Assembly: GCF_014651075.1 (NCBI RefSeq)
Contig: NZ_BMWE01000006.1
Location: 310,001-374,000, forward strand
From: Streptomyces djakartensis
GTDB lineage: Bacteria; Actinomycetota; Actinomycetes; Streptomycetales; Streptomycetaceae
Reading direction: 5' to 3'
DNA: 64,000 nt
In this document: in pieces, positions 15,865 to 23,700 of the stretch
How positions within the stretch are numbered: position 1 is the stretch's first letter
Layout of the letters: each line of letters begins with the position of its first letter
Program-made: the position numbers and the translations under genes
Notes under the pieces: model-generated
What the model saw: the letters and a program-made list of their open reading frames with translations, nothing else
Told to the model about the DNA's origin: nothing
The model's database searches: none

Positions 15865-16685
15865 GACTTCACCGCCCCGAACGACAGTCCCCGCACCAGA
15901 TACCGCTGGATCGTCAGCGCCAGCAGCAGCGGCGGCACGACGGACACGAGCGCGGCGGCGGCCGTCAGGTTGTACTTGGGCCGGTCGCCGCCGAGGAAGG
16001 ACAGCGCGCCCACCGTCACCGTCTGGGCCTCGTTGGAGGTGAGGATCAGCGGGAAGACGAAGTTGTTCCAGGCGAAGATGAACGCCAGCAGCGACACGGC
16101 CGCGATCCCCGGTTTCACCAGCGGCAGGGCGACGCGGAAGAACGCCTGCTTGCGGGTGTAGCCGTCGAGCAGGGCCGCCTGCTCCAGCTCGGGTGTGAGG
16201 TCGGCGAAGTAGGACCGCATGATCCACACGATCAGCGGCAGGGTGACGAGTTGCAGCACCCACACCATGCCGACGTAGGTGTCGAACAGCCCGAGCTTCT
16301 GGTACAGCACGAACAGCGGGATGATCACGGTGAGTTCGGGCGCGAACCGGAACGACAGCAGCGTGAACATCAGGTTCTCCGAGCCCCTGAACCGCCACCG
16401 CGCCGAGGCGTACGCCGCCGGCAGCCCGACCACGAGCGACAGCGCGACCGCCCCCACCGACACCACCAGGCTGTTGACGAAGAACCGCACGAACGGGATG
16501 CCCTCGCTGTCGCCGAGGACCGTGCGGTAGCCGTCGAGGGTGGGGGAGAAGGAGAAGTACGTGCTGAACAGCTGGTCGGTGGGCTTCAGGGAGAGGATCA
16601 CCATCCAGGCGATCGGGAACAGCGCGAACACGAAGTAGAGGATCAGGGCGGCGTCCGCCAGCCACCCCAGCAGGCGTTTCCTCAT
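15861..16685 (-). CDS. Carbohydrate ABC transporter permease, MalG type
   Basis: 274 residues from the ATG at 16685, six predicted membrane spans beginning with LGWLADAALILYFVFALFPIAWM. The EAA loop that docks on the ATPase is present (EQAALLDGYTRKQAFFRVALPLVKPG, about residues 185-210), and the C-terminal LVRGLSFGAVKS is the usual MalG ending. It pairs with the MalF-type permease immediately upstream, whose stop overlaps this start by four bases. Confidence 0.92.
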   Translation of the reverse strand: MRKRLLGWLADAALILYFVFALFPIAWMVILSLKPTDQLFSTYFSFSPTLDGYRTVLGDSEGIPFVRFFVNSLVVSVGAVALSLVVGLPAAYASARWRFRGSENLMFTLLSFRFAPELTVIIPLFVLYQKLGLFDTYVGMVWVLQLVTLPLIVWIMRSYFADLTPELEQAALLDGYTRKQAFFRVALPLVKPGIAAVSLLAFIFAWNNFVFPLILTSNEAQTVTVGALSFLGGDRPKYNLTAAAALVSVVPPLLLALTIQRYLVRGLSFGAVKS

Positions 16686-17560
16686 GTGGTCACCTCCGCC
16701 GCCCGGCGCTGAATCCTCCCCAGGTGTTTCACCAGCACCATCGCGGCCAGGTACACCACGGCCCACAGCACGATGGTGTAGCTGATCCCGAAGGAGTAGC
16801 GCTGGAAGCGGATCGCCTCCAGATACGCCCGGATCTGCAGCACGACGGTCGAGTCGCCCGGCCCGCCCTCCGTCAGGGCGTAGATGATGTCGAACACCTT
16901 CAGCGAGTCCATGAACCGGAAGATCACCGCGACCAGCACGTACGGCCACAGCATCGGCAGGGTCAGCCGCCGGAACGTGTACCACCAGCCCGCCCCGTCC
17001 ACGGCCGCCGCCTCGAACGGGGAGGCCGGCAGCGACCGCAGACCGGCCAGGGCGAGGATCGCCACGAACGGCGTGTACACCCACACGTCCACGGCGATCG
17101 ACGACAGCAGGGCGCCGGCCGGTGTGTCCGTCCACTGCACCCCGCCCAGCCCGAAGGGTCTGAGCAGGTGGTTGACCACCCCCACGGACGGCTGCAGCAT
17201 CAGCTTCCAGATGATCGCCGCGATCACCGGGGCGATCATCAGCGGCAGGATGAGGATCTTCTCCAGGACCCTGCCGATGATCGTCGACCGGTGCAGCAGC
17301 AGGGCGACGGCCACCCCGAGGACGGTCTCCACGAGCGCCGCCCCGACCGCGTACAGCACCGTCACCCACGCCGAGTTCCAGAACGCCTCCTGCGTGAAGA
17401 CCGCCCGGTAGTTCTCCAGCCGCACCATGTCCGGCTGCGGTTTGCTCGCCGAGAAGTCGAACAGCGTGTAGTACAGCCCGAGCCCGAACGGGTAGAGGAT
17501 CCCGCAGGTCAGCAGCAGCGCCGGAACGATCAGAAGGTACGGGCGCAGCGCGAGCCGCAC
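16682..17560 (-). CDS. Carbohydrate ABC transporter permease, MalF type
   Basis: 292 residues from the GTG at 17560, two bases after the substrate-binding protein stop, with AAGGTGG inside the end of that gene as ribosome binding site. The first span is PYLLIVPALLLTCGILYPFGLGLYY. The EAA loop reads EAAAVDGAGWWYTFRRLTLPMLWP (about 205-230). The very long open frame that extends to 18616 is a run-through in the wrong frame of the upstream gene, not a fusion. Confidence 0.92.
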   Translation of the reverse strand: MRLALRPYLLIVPALLLTCGILYPFGLGLYYTLFDFSASKPQPDMVRLENYRAVFTQEAFWNSAWVTVLYAVGAALVETVLGVAVALLLHRSTIIGRVLEKILILPLMIAPVIAAIIWKLMLQPSVGVVNHLLRPFGLGGVQWTDTPAGALLSSIAVDVWVYTPFVAILALAGLRSLPASPFEAAAVDGAGWWYTFRRLTLPMLWPYVLVAVIFRFMDSLKVFDIIYALTEGGPGDSTVVLQIRAYLEAIRFQRYSFGISYTIVLWAVVYLAAMVLVKHLGRIQRRAAEVTT

Positions 17561-17562
17561 GG

Positions 17563-18984
17563 CTAGCCCACCTTGCCGGCGAGGTCGTCGGCCAGCCCGT
17601 CCAGGACCGACCGCGCGCCCTTGCCGCCGTAGATCTCCTGAAGTGCCGCCGCCCAGCTGGTCGTCGCGTCGAAGAACTGCGCCTGCGGGGTGAACTGGAT
17701 CTCCGTCTGGCCGACGACCGTCTCGAAGGTCTCCAGGAAGCCCGGCAGGTGCCTCATCTTGTCCTTGTAGGCGGCGTCGTCCGCCACCGACTTGCGCACC
17801 GGGTCGATGTGGTTGTGGGTGATGGCACTCTTGCGCAGGTGCTCCTTGCCGGTCGCCCACTGCAGGAACAGCCAACTGGCGCTCTTCTTCCTGCTCTTGG
17901 CGTTCATGCCGAGCGACCAGATCCACATGTTGGTGGCCAGGGAGCCGCCCGGTCCCTTCGGCCCCGGGTGGAAGGCGATCTTCCCGGAGGCGGGGCTGGC
18001 GCCCTTCACCGCCTGGAAGTAGGCGGCCGTGTCGGCGTCGAACAGCATCCCGGCCTTCTTCGCGCCGAGGTCGCTGGAGCACTGGTACCAGGTGTACGAC
18101 GTCCAGGAGGGCGGCCCGCCCCGCTTGACCATCCGCGCCCAGTCCTCGGTGAAGGCGACGGCCTCCGGACTGTTCATGGCGGGTGTGAGCTTCCCGCCGT
18201 CGACCGTGAAGTCCTTCAGGCCGTTGCGGGCGTACATCGTCATGAAGCCGGGGTGGATGGTGGCCCAGCTCCGCGATCCGCGTACGGCGATCCCGTACAT
18301 CCCGTCGAAGCCGGCGCCCGGCGCCTTCCGCTTGATGGTCCCTGCCAGTTCGGCCAACTCGTCGAAGCTCTCGGCCGGTTTCAGGCCGAGCTTGCGGAAC
18401 ACTTCGGTGTTGTAGGCGACGACGTTCGTCTCCCAGCCCCACGGCAGCGCGTACTGCCCGCCCTGGCCCAGCGGCGCGCCGGCCTTCAGCGACCACTGGT
18501 CGGCCTGGAGCAGGTTCGGGAAGAAGTCCGCCTGGTCCCATTCGGCGCCCGTCGCCGAGGAGTTGCGCATCCAGGGCCCGAGGTCCTCCAGCCAGCCCGG
18601 GGGCCCGTACTGCCACACCATGTACGCGCCGAGCATGAAGACGTCGTAGGAGGCACGCCCGCTGGACAGGTCCACGGTGAGCTTGTCGAAGTAGTTGTCC
18701 TCGGGGAAGACGTCGTACTCGACCTCGATGCCGGTCTTCTCGGTGAAGGACTTCAGGTCGGCGATGAGGGCGTCCGTGTACGGGTGCTTGTTGAGCAGCG
18801 CCTTGACGGTGGTGCCCTTCTCCCGTTTCCAGTCGAAGGATCCGGTGACGTCGTCCGCCGCGGAGCCGTCGCTCTTGCTGTCGTCCCCGCCGAAACCGGC
18901 CCCGCAGGCCGTGAGCAGCGGCGCCGCGGCAGCCCCGGCGGCGAGCGCGAGGAAGCGCCGGCGGTCGTGCACGTGCGTGTCCAT
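17563..18984 (-). CDS. Sugar/polyol ABC transporter substrate-binding lipoprotein
   Basis: 473 residues from the ATG at 18984, preceded by GGAGGT. The signal region DRRRFLALAAGAAAAPLLTACG combines a twin-arginine-like stretch with a lipobox ending in Cys, so it should be a lipid-anchored exported protein. The mature part is a cluster-B/family-1 solute-binding protein (TTVKALLNKHPYTDALIADLKSF, TVDLSSGRASYDVFMLGAY). It is the first gene of the operon and defines its substrate, which is not identifiable from sequence. A divergent promoter region with a 12-bp palindrome lies directly upstream. Confidence 0.9.
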   Translation of the reverse strand: MDTHVHDRRRFLALAAGAAAAPLLTACGAGFGGDDSKSDGSAADDVTGSFDWKREKGTTVKALLNKHPYTDALIADLKSFTEKTGIEVEYDVFPEDNYFDKLTVDLSSGRASYDVFMLGAYMVWQYGPPGWLEDLGPWMRNSSATGAEWDQADFFPNLLQADQWSLKAGAPLGQGGQYALPWGWETNVVAYNTEVFRKLGLKPAESFDELAELAGTIKRKAPGAGFDGMYGIAVRGSRSWATIHPGFMTMYARNGLKDFTVDGGKLTPAMNSPEAVAFTEDWARMVKRGGPPSWTSYTWYQCSSDLGAKKAGMLFDADTAAYFQAVKGASPASGKIAFHPGPKGPGGSLATNMWIWSLGMNAKSRKKSASWLFLQWATGKEHLRKSAITHNHIDPVRKSVADDAAYKDKMRHLPGFLETFETVVGQTEIQFTPQAQFFDATTSWAAALQEIYGGKGARSVLDGLADDLAGKVG

Positions 18985-19016
18985 CCGTACCTCCGCGTGG
19001 AGCCTGGGTAACACGT

Positions 19017-19028
19017 CGAGTCGACTCG
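19017..19028. promoter_or_regulatory. 12-bp perfect palindrome, operator candidate for the sugar/polyol locus
   Basis: CGAGTCGACTCG is self-complementary and lies 33 bases before the start of the substrate-binding protein gene, in the region shared with the divergent kinase. The DeoR regulator of the operon is the obvious candidate ligand. A weaker inverted repeat, GTGA-N5-TCAC, lies at 19096-19108. Confidence 0.45.
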
Positions 19029-19140
19029 CTAACAGAGGGTGGAACGGCTGAAGTTGGGCGTCAATCCCTCGCGCACGGGAAAATATCGGGGCACAGTGAG
19101 AAGTTCACAGATCCGGCTGCGACGGTGTGGGAGGTTCCGG

Positions 19141-20622
19141 ATGGTGAACGACGGTGCGGACGAGGGTGCGGGCTGGCTGGGTGTCGACCTGGGCACGCAG
19201 AGCGTCCGTGTGCTGCTCGTCACCGCCGACGGCACGGTCCTCGGCAGCGGCTCGGCCCCCCTGGCCGGGCGGCGGGCCGGGGTACGGCACGAGCAGGACC
19301 CACTGCGCTGGTGGGCGGCGCTGTGCACGGCGTCCCGGGCGGCCCTCGGCTCCGCGCCCCCCGGCCTTCCGGTCGGCGGTCTCGCGGTGTGCGGCACGTC
19401 CGGCACGGTGCTGCTGACGGACGGTTCGGGACGGCCGGTGAGCCCCGCGCTGATGTATGACGACGCCCGAGCGGCGACGGAGGCGTCCCGGGCCCGCGAG
19501 GCGGGGCTCGCGGTCCAGGACACCTGGGCGCTGCCGAAGGCGCTGTGGCTGGCGGGGGAGTACGGCCCCGGCCTGCGCCTCGCCCACCAGCCCGACCTGA
19601 TCATCTCGCGCCTCATCGGCGAACCGCCCCCGGCCGACTCCAGCCACGCCCTCAAGACCGGCTACGACCTGTGGGGCGAGGCATGGCCGGAAGCGGCACT
19701 GGCCCAACTCGGCGTCCCCGACCGCCTCCTGCCCGACGTCGTACGCCCGGGCACGCGCCTCGGCGAGGTGTGCGCAGCGGCCGCCGACGCCACCGGCATC
19801 CCCGCCGGCACCCCGGTGCTCGCCGGAATGACGGACGGCTGCGCGGCCCAGATCGCCTCGGGCGCGTTGCGCCCCGGATCCTGGAACTCGGTGCTCGGCA
19901 CCACGCTGGTGCTGAAGGGAGCCGCCCGCGACCCCGTCCGGGACCCCACCGGCGTGGTCTACAACCACCGTGCCCCGGACGGCACCTGGCTGCCCGGCGG
20001 GGCGTCGAGCGTGGGCGCCGGAGCCCTCACCGCGCACTTCCCGGACGCCGACCCCGCGGCGATGGACGAACGGGCCGCCGCTTTCGAGCCGTCCCGGGCG
20101 GTCGCCTACCCGCTGGTGTCGCCGGGGGAGCGGTTCCCCTTCCGGGCACCGGAGGCGACGCCGCTCCTCCTCGGGGAACCGTCGGACGACGCCGACCTGT
20201 GGGCCGCGCTGCTCCAGGGCGTCGGCTTCGCGGAACGCCTCTGCCTGGACTACCTGCACCACCTCGGCGCGCCCCTGGACGGGCCCCTCACCTTCACCGG
20301 CGGCGGCGCGCGCAGCCCGTACTGGAACCAGTTGCGCGCCGACATCCTGGGCCGCCCGGCCCGCGTCCCGGAACAGACCGAACCGGCCCTGGGGATGGCC
20401 GCGCTGGCGGCCTTCGGAGTCTCGGAGACCGGGGCTCTGGCGGACGTCGCCGGGCGCATGGTCCGGGTCCGGGCCGTCCTCGAACCCCGCCCCGACCGCA
20501 CGGCGGCCTTCGCCGAACCGTACGCCCGCCTCGTCGACGCCCTGCGGGAACGCGGTTGGCTGCCCGCCCGCGTCGCGGAACACGCCCGGGCCCGTCTGCA
20601 CCTGGACACGGGGGACTCATGA
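19141..20622 (+). CDS. FGGY-family carbohydrate kinase 2
   Basis: 493 residues from the ATG at 19141, which has GGGAGGTT upstream; the longer frame from 19039 lacks both signal and similarity. Phosphate-1 loop GVDLGTQSVRVLLV, GLAVCGTSGTVLLTD near 80, YDDARA, GMTDGCAAQIASGALRPGSWNSVLGTT near 240, and TGGGARSPYWNQL near 388 define the FGGY fold. The FGGY signature region near FERLCLDYLHHLG-like residues is conserved. It is distinct from the kinase at 10429 (different length and motif spelling), so the locus probably phosphorylates at two steps or uses two substrates. It is followed by a histidine phosphatase. Confidence 0.9.
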   Translation: MVNDGADEGAGWLGVDLGTQSVRVLLVTADGTVLGSGSAPLAGRRAGVRHEQDPLRWWAALCTASRAALGSAPPGLPVGGLAVCGTSGTVLLTDGSGRPVSPALMYDDARAATEASRAREAGLAVQDTWALPKALWLAGEYGPGLRLAHQPDLIISRLIGEPPPADSSHALKTGYDLWGEAWPEAALAQLGVPDRLLPDVVRPGTRLGEVCAAAADATGIPAGTPVLAGMTDGCAAQIASGALRPGSWNSVLGTTLVLKGAARDPVRDPTGVVYNHRAPDGTWLPGGASSVGAGALTAHFPDADPAAMDERAAAFEPSRAVAYPLVSPGERFPFRAPEATPLLLGEPSDDADLWAALLQGVGFAERLCLDYLHHLGAPLDGPLTFTGGGARSPYWNQLRADILGRPARVPEQTEPALGMAALAAFGVSETGALADVAGRMVRVRAVLEPRPDRTAAFAEPYARLVDALRERGWLPARVAEHARARLHLDTGDS

Positions 20623-20684
20623 CCGGGACCCTGGTGCGGCCCCGCACCCACAGCCCGACCGCACCCGAACGGACCGGCCCTTGA
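20619..20684 (+). CDS. Possible 21-codon coupling ORF between kinase and phosphatase
   Basis: An ATG overlaps the kinase stop (ATGA at 20619-20622). The 21-codon frame it opens ends with a TGA that overlaps the TTG start of the phosphatase (TTGA at 20681-20684). The peptide (MTGTLVRPRTHSPTAPERTG plus Pro) looks like unconstrained sequence. It may only serve reinitiation, or be coincidence. Confidence 0.3.
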   Translation: MTGTLVRPRTHSPTAPERTGP

Positions 20685-21304
20685 CCACCACCCTCCTGCT
20701 GGCCCGGCACGGGCAGAGCGTCTGGCACGCCGAGAACCGCTACGCGGGGATCAGCGACATCGGCCTGACCGACACCGGCCGCGCCCAGGCCGAGGCCCTC
20801 GGCCGCTGGGCCGCCGCGCATCCCGTCGACGCGATCTGGACGTCGCCGCTCTCCCGGGCCGTCGCCACCGCCGACCCCGCCTGCCGTGCCCTCGGCCTCA
20901 CGCCGCAGTACGACCCCCGCCTGCGGGAGTGCGACTTCGGTGTGGTCGAAGGCCGCACGCTCGCCGAGTTCGAGGCCGAGGACCCGGAGTGGGCCGCCGC
21001 CTACCGTGCCGACCCGGTGGCCAACTCCTTCCCCGGGGCCGAGGATCCTTCGGCGGCAGCGGTTCGCGGAGTCCGCGCCCTGCGCGACATCGCCGCCGCC
21101 CACCCCGGCGGACGTGTCCTGGTCGTCGCCCACAACACGCTGCTGCGCCTGGTGCTGTGCACCCTGCTGTCGATCCCGGCCCGGGAGTACCGCAGAGTGC
21201 TCCCGCGGCTGCGCAACGCGGCGATCAGCGAACTGCGCGTGCACCCCGACGGTTCCGCCGCACTCCTCTCACTCAATGTGCCCTGCGGGGCGGAGGGGGA
21301 GTAG
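20681..21304 (+). CDS. Histidine phosphatase family protein (phosphoglycerate-mutase-like)
   Basis: 207 residues from a TTG, the only reasonable in-frame start. The RHG motif LLARHGQSVWHAENRYAG carries the phosphorylated His at about 10. SPLSRAVATADP, the acid residue in RECDFGVVEGRT, and the second catalytic His in VLVVAHNTLLRLVL complete the active site. It is of the cofactor-independent sugar-phosphatase kind (CobC/PhoE-like). In this locus it may dephosphorylate a sugar or polyol phosphate, possibly to relieve product stress; this is inference from position. Confidence 0.85.
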   Translation: MTTTLLLARHGQSVWHAENRYAGISDIGLTDTGRAQAEALGRWAAAHPVDAIWTSPLSRAVATADPACRALGLTPQYDPRLRECDFGVVEGRTLAEFEAEDPEWAAAYRADPVANSFPGAEDPSAAAVRGVRALRDIAAAHPGGRVLVVAHNTLLRLVLCTLLSIPAREYRRVLPRLRNAAISELRVHPDGSAALLSLNVPCGAEGE

Positions 21305-21318
21305 CAGGGTACGGAAGA

Positions 21319-21345
21319 CCCCCGCGAGTCACGTCCTCGCGGGGG
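21319..21345. terminator. Bidirectional terminator between phosphatase and sodF
   Basis: CCCCCGCGAG (21319-21328) pairs with 21336-21345 around a 7-base loop. The plus strand continues with CCTTCTTCC and the minus strand with TCTTCC, so it can serve both convergent genes. Confidence 0.8.
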
Positions 21346-21413
21346 CCTTCTTCCTTCCGCCCGCCGTCGTGAAGGGTGAGAAGACGATCACGAGGCAGGA
21401 CGCTCGACGGCCC

Positions 21414-22061
21414 TCAGGGAGCCAGCGGCAGCACATCCGCCCGGGACTTGGCGGCCTGGTGACGGCGGGCCACGTCCTGCCAGTTCACGACCTGCCACAT
21501 GGCCTCGATGAAGTCGGCCTTCTGGTTGCGGTACTGCAGGTAGAAGGCGTGCTCCCAGGCGTCGAAGACCAGGACCGGCGTCGAGCCCTGACCGACGTTG
21601 CCCTGGTGGTCGTAGACCTGCTCCACGATCAGCCGCCCGCTCAGCGGCTCGTAGGCGAGCACACCCCAGCCCGAACCCTGGGTGGTCGCCGAGGCCTTGG
21701 ACAACTGCGCCTTGAACCTCGCGAAGGACCCGAACGACTCGGTGATCGCATCCGCGAGTTCACCCACCCCGTCCTGCGCCAGCGGCTCACCGCCACCGTC
21801 CTTCGGGCCGGTCATGTTCTGCCAGTAGATGCTGTGCAGGATGTGCCCGGAGAGATGGAAGGCCAGGTTCTTCTCCAGCCCGTTGATGGACCCCCAGGTC
21901 TCCTTGTCCCGAGCCTCGGCGAGCTGCTCCAGCGTGTCGTTGGCGCCTTTCACATAGGCAGCGTGGTGCTTGTCGTGGTGCAGCTCGATGATCTCCGGGC
22001 TGATCACGGGGGCGAGCGCGGAGTAGTCGTAAGGGAGCTCGGGCAGCGTGTAGACGGGCAT
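21414..22061 (-). CDS. sodF: Superoxide dismutase, Fe/Mn family
   Basis: 215 residues, a typical length. The N-terminal metal ligand is H28 in [12 protein letters not shown]. The other ligands are the His in [15 protein letters not shown], and the Asp and His of [14 protein letters not shown]. It removes superoxide in the cytoplasm. The promoter carries a perfect Nur box about 30 bases before the ATG. In Streptomyces the iron enzyme SodF is repressed by Nur with nickel while a nickel enzyme takes over, so this is the iron-type nickel-repressed copy. No nickel SOD gene is in the window. Confidence 0.95.
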   Translation of the reverse strand: MPVYTLPELPYDYSALAPVISPEIIELHHDKHHAAYVKGANDTLEQLAEARDKETWGSINGLEKNLAFHLSGHILHSIYWQNMTGPKDGGGEPLAQDGVGELADAITESFGSFARFKAQLSKASATTQGSGWGVLAYEPLSGRLIVEQVYDHQGNVGQGSTPVLVFDAWEHAFYLQYRNQKADFIEAMWQVVNWQDVARRHQAAKSRADVLPLAP

Positions 22062-22085
22062 GGGGATTCCCCTCCGGGGCTCTTA

Positions 22086-22102
22086 TTGCAATCAACTTGC
22101 AA
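22086..22102 (-). promoter_or_regulatory. Nur box (nickel-responsive Fur-family operator) of sodF
   Basis: TTGCAA-TCAAC-TTGCAA is a perfect inverted repeat with a 5-base spacer, identical in form to the Nur consensus known for the S. coelicolor sodF promoter. Confidence 0.85.
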
Positions 22103-22151
22103 CTGCACGCTAGCAGCAGAAGGGCGTGCTCGTGTGGCCCGGGCACGCGAA

Positions 22152-22180
22152 AAGGCCCCCGCGTGTGTCGCGAGGGCCTT
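22152..22180 (-). terminator. Terminator of amino-acid permease 1
   Basis: The arm 22152-22163 pairs with 22169-22180 with one mismatch and a 5-base loop. On the minus strand TTTT follows, correct for the permease ending at 22196. Confidence 0.85.
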
Positions 22181-22195
22181 CTCACCGTCCGGTTC

Positions 22196-23578
22196 CTACT
22201 GCCGGGCGCGCGCCTTCTGCCACGCGTAGCCGACGGCCGCCAGGGCCAGCGTCATCCCGCCCGTCGAGTACAACTGCACCCGGGTGTCCGGCTGCCGGGC
22301 CATCAGCACGAAGACGGTCACCATGCCGGCCAGCGCGACCCAGGTCAGCACCGGGAACGCCCACATCCGCACGGCCAGCCTCTCGGGTGCCTCGCGCTCC
22401 AGACGGCGGCGCAGGCGCAGCTGCGAGACGGCGATGAAGATCCAGACCACCAGGATCACCGCGCCGATCATGTTCAGCAGCCAGGCGAAGACGTCGTTCG
22501 GGCGCCAGTAGCTCAGCAGCACGCACCCGAACCCGAACACCGAGGACGCCAGGACGGCGATCCGCGGCACCCCGCCCGAGACCCGGCCCAGCCCCTTCGG
22601 GCCCTGGCCGCGCGCCACCAGCGAGTAGGCGATGCGGGAGGCGCCGTAGATGTTGGCGTTCATCGCGGACAGCAGCGCCACCAGCACCACCACGTTCATC
22701 AACTGCCCGGCACCCGGGATGCCGAGCTGGTCGAGGGCGGCGACGTACGGGCCCTTCTCGACGACCTCCTCGGAGTCCCAGGGGACCAGGGTGACGATGA
22801 CCGCCATCGAGCCGATGTAGAACAGCGCGATCCGCCACATCGCGGTGCGGACGGCACTCGCCACGCCCTGGACCGGGTTCTCCGACTCGGCCGCCGCGAT
22901 GGTGACCGTCTCCAGGCCGCCGTAGGCGAAGACCGAGGCGAGCAGGCCGATGACGAGGCCCTCGCCGCCGTTCGGCAGGAAGTCGGTGAGGTGGCTCGCG
23001 CCCGGCGAGTCCGTGCCGGGCAGGACGCCCGCGATCGCCAGGACGCCGAGCACCAGGAACAGGGTGATCGCGCCGACCTTCAGGGCCGCGAACCAGAACT
23101 CGAACTCGCCGAAGTTCTTCACGGCGGCCAGGTTCGTGCCGCAGAAGACGACCATGAACAGCGCCACCCACGCCCACTCCGGCGTGCCCGGCAGCCAGCC
23201 GCTGACGATCTTCGCGGCGCCGATGCCCTCCAGGCCGACGGCCGTGCAGAGCAGCACCCAGAACGACCAGCCGGCCGTGAATCCCGCCCAGGGGCCGATC
23301 GCCCGCTCGGCGTGCGCCGAGAACGACCCCGACGACGGATACGCGGCCGACATCTCGCCGAGCATCCTCATCACCAGCATCACGAGGGCGCCGGAGAGGG
23401 CGTAGGCGACCACGATCGACGGACCGGCGGCGGCGATGCCGGCACCGGAGCCGACGAACAGACCGGCACCGATCACGCCGCCGAGGGCGATCATCGACAG
23501 GTGGCGCTGCTTCAGGCCGTGCGAGAGGGAGGCGTCGTCCGTACCGGCCGGCGTCTCCGTGGTGGTGCTGCTGGGCAT
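22196..23578 (-). CDS. Amino-acid permease 1 (APC superfamily)
   Basis: 460 residues from the ATG at 23578, with about 12 hydrophobic spans. The N-terminal signature is LKQRHLSMIALGGVIGAGLFVGSG, with the unwound first helix GVIGAGLF characteristic of the AAT family. SGSFSAHAERAIGPWAGF and the consensus amphipathic loop (AAAESENPVQGVASAVR) are present. It most resembles GABA/aromatic/general amino-acid:proton symporters; the substrate is undetermined. The long frame reaching back into the dioxygenase gene is a run-through. A close paralogue is encoded at 34203. Confidence 0.9.
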   Translation of the reverse strand: MPSSTTTETPAGTDDASLSHGLKQRHLSMIALGGVIGAGLFVGSGAGIAAAGPSIVVAYALSGALVMLVMRMLGEMSAAYPSSGSFSAHAERAIGPWAGFTAGWSFWVLLCTAVGLEGIGAAKIVSGWLPGTPEWAWVALFMVVFCGTNLAAVKNFGEFEFWFAALKVGAITLFLVLGVLAIAGVLPGTDSPGASHLTDFLPNGGEGLVIGLLASVFAYGGLETVTIAAAESENPVQGVASAVRTAMWRIALFYIGSMAVIVTLVPWDSEEVVEKGPYVAALDQLGIPGAGQLMNVVVLVALLSAMNANIYGASRIAYSLVARGQGPKGLGRVSGGVPRIAVLASSVFGFGCVLLSYWRPNDVFAWLLNMIGAVILVVWIFIAVSQLRLRRRLEREAPERLAVRMWAFPVLTWVALAGMVTVFVLMARQPDTRVQLYSTGGMTLALAAVGYAWQKARARQ

Positions 23579-23636
23579 GGGCGTGGCTCGTCCAATGCGT
23601 GAGGGGCGTGCGGGGGGCAAAAACGCCGCCAGTCTC

Positions 23637-23668
23637 GGATGCCTCCCCGCCGAAGCGGTGAGGCATCC
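23637..23668 (-). terminator. Terminator after the TauD-like gene
   Basis: GGATGCCTC (23637-23645) pairs with 23660-23668 and CCG/CGG pairs extend the stem across one mismatch. It lies directly downstream of the sulfonate operon's last gene (ends at 23701). Confidence 0.7.
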
Positions 23669-23700
23669 CAGCATCCGGACAGTCGCGTCGCTCTCCGTGG

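Noticed and set aside
16682..18616. Apparent fusion of the MalF-type permease to an N-terminal extension
   Set aside because: The extension is the wrong frame of the substrate-binding protein; the permease starts at the GTG at 17560.
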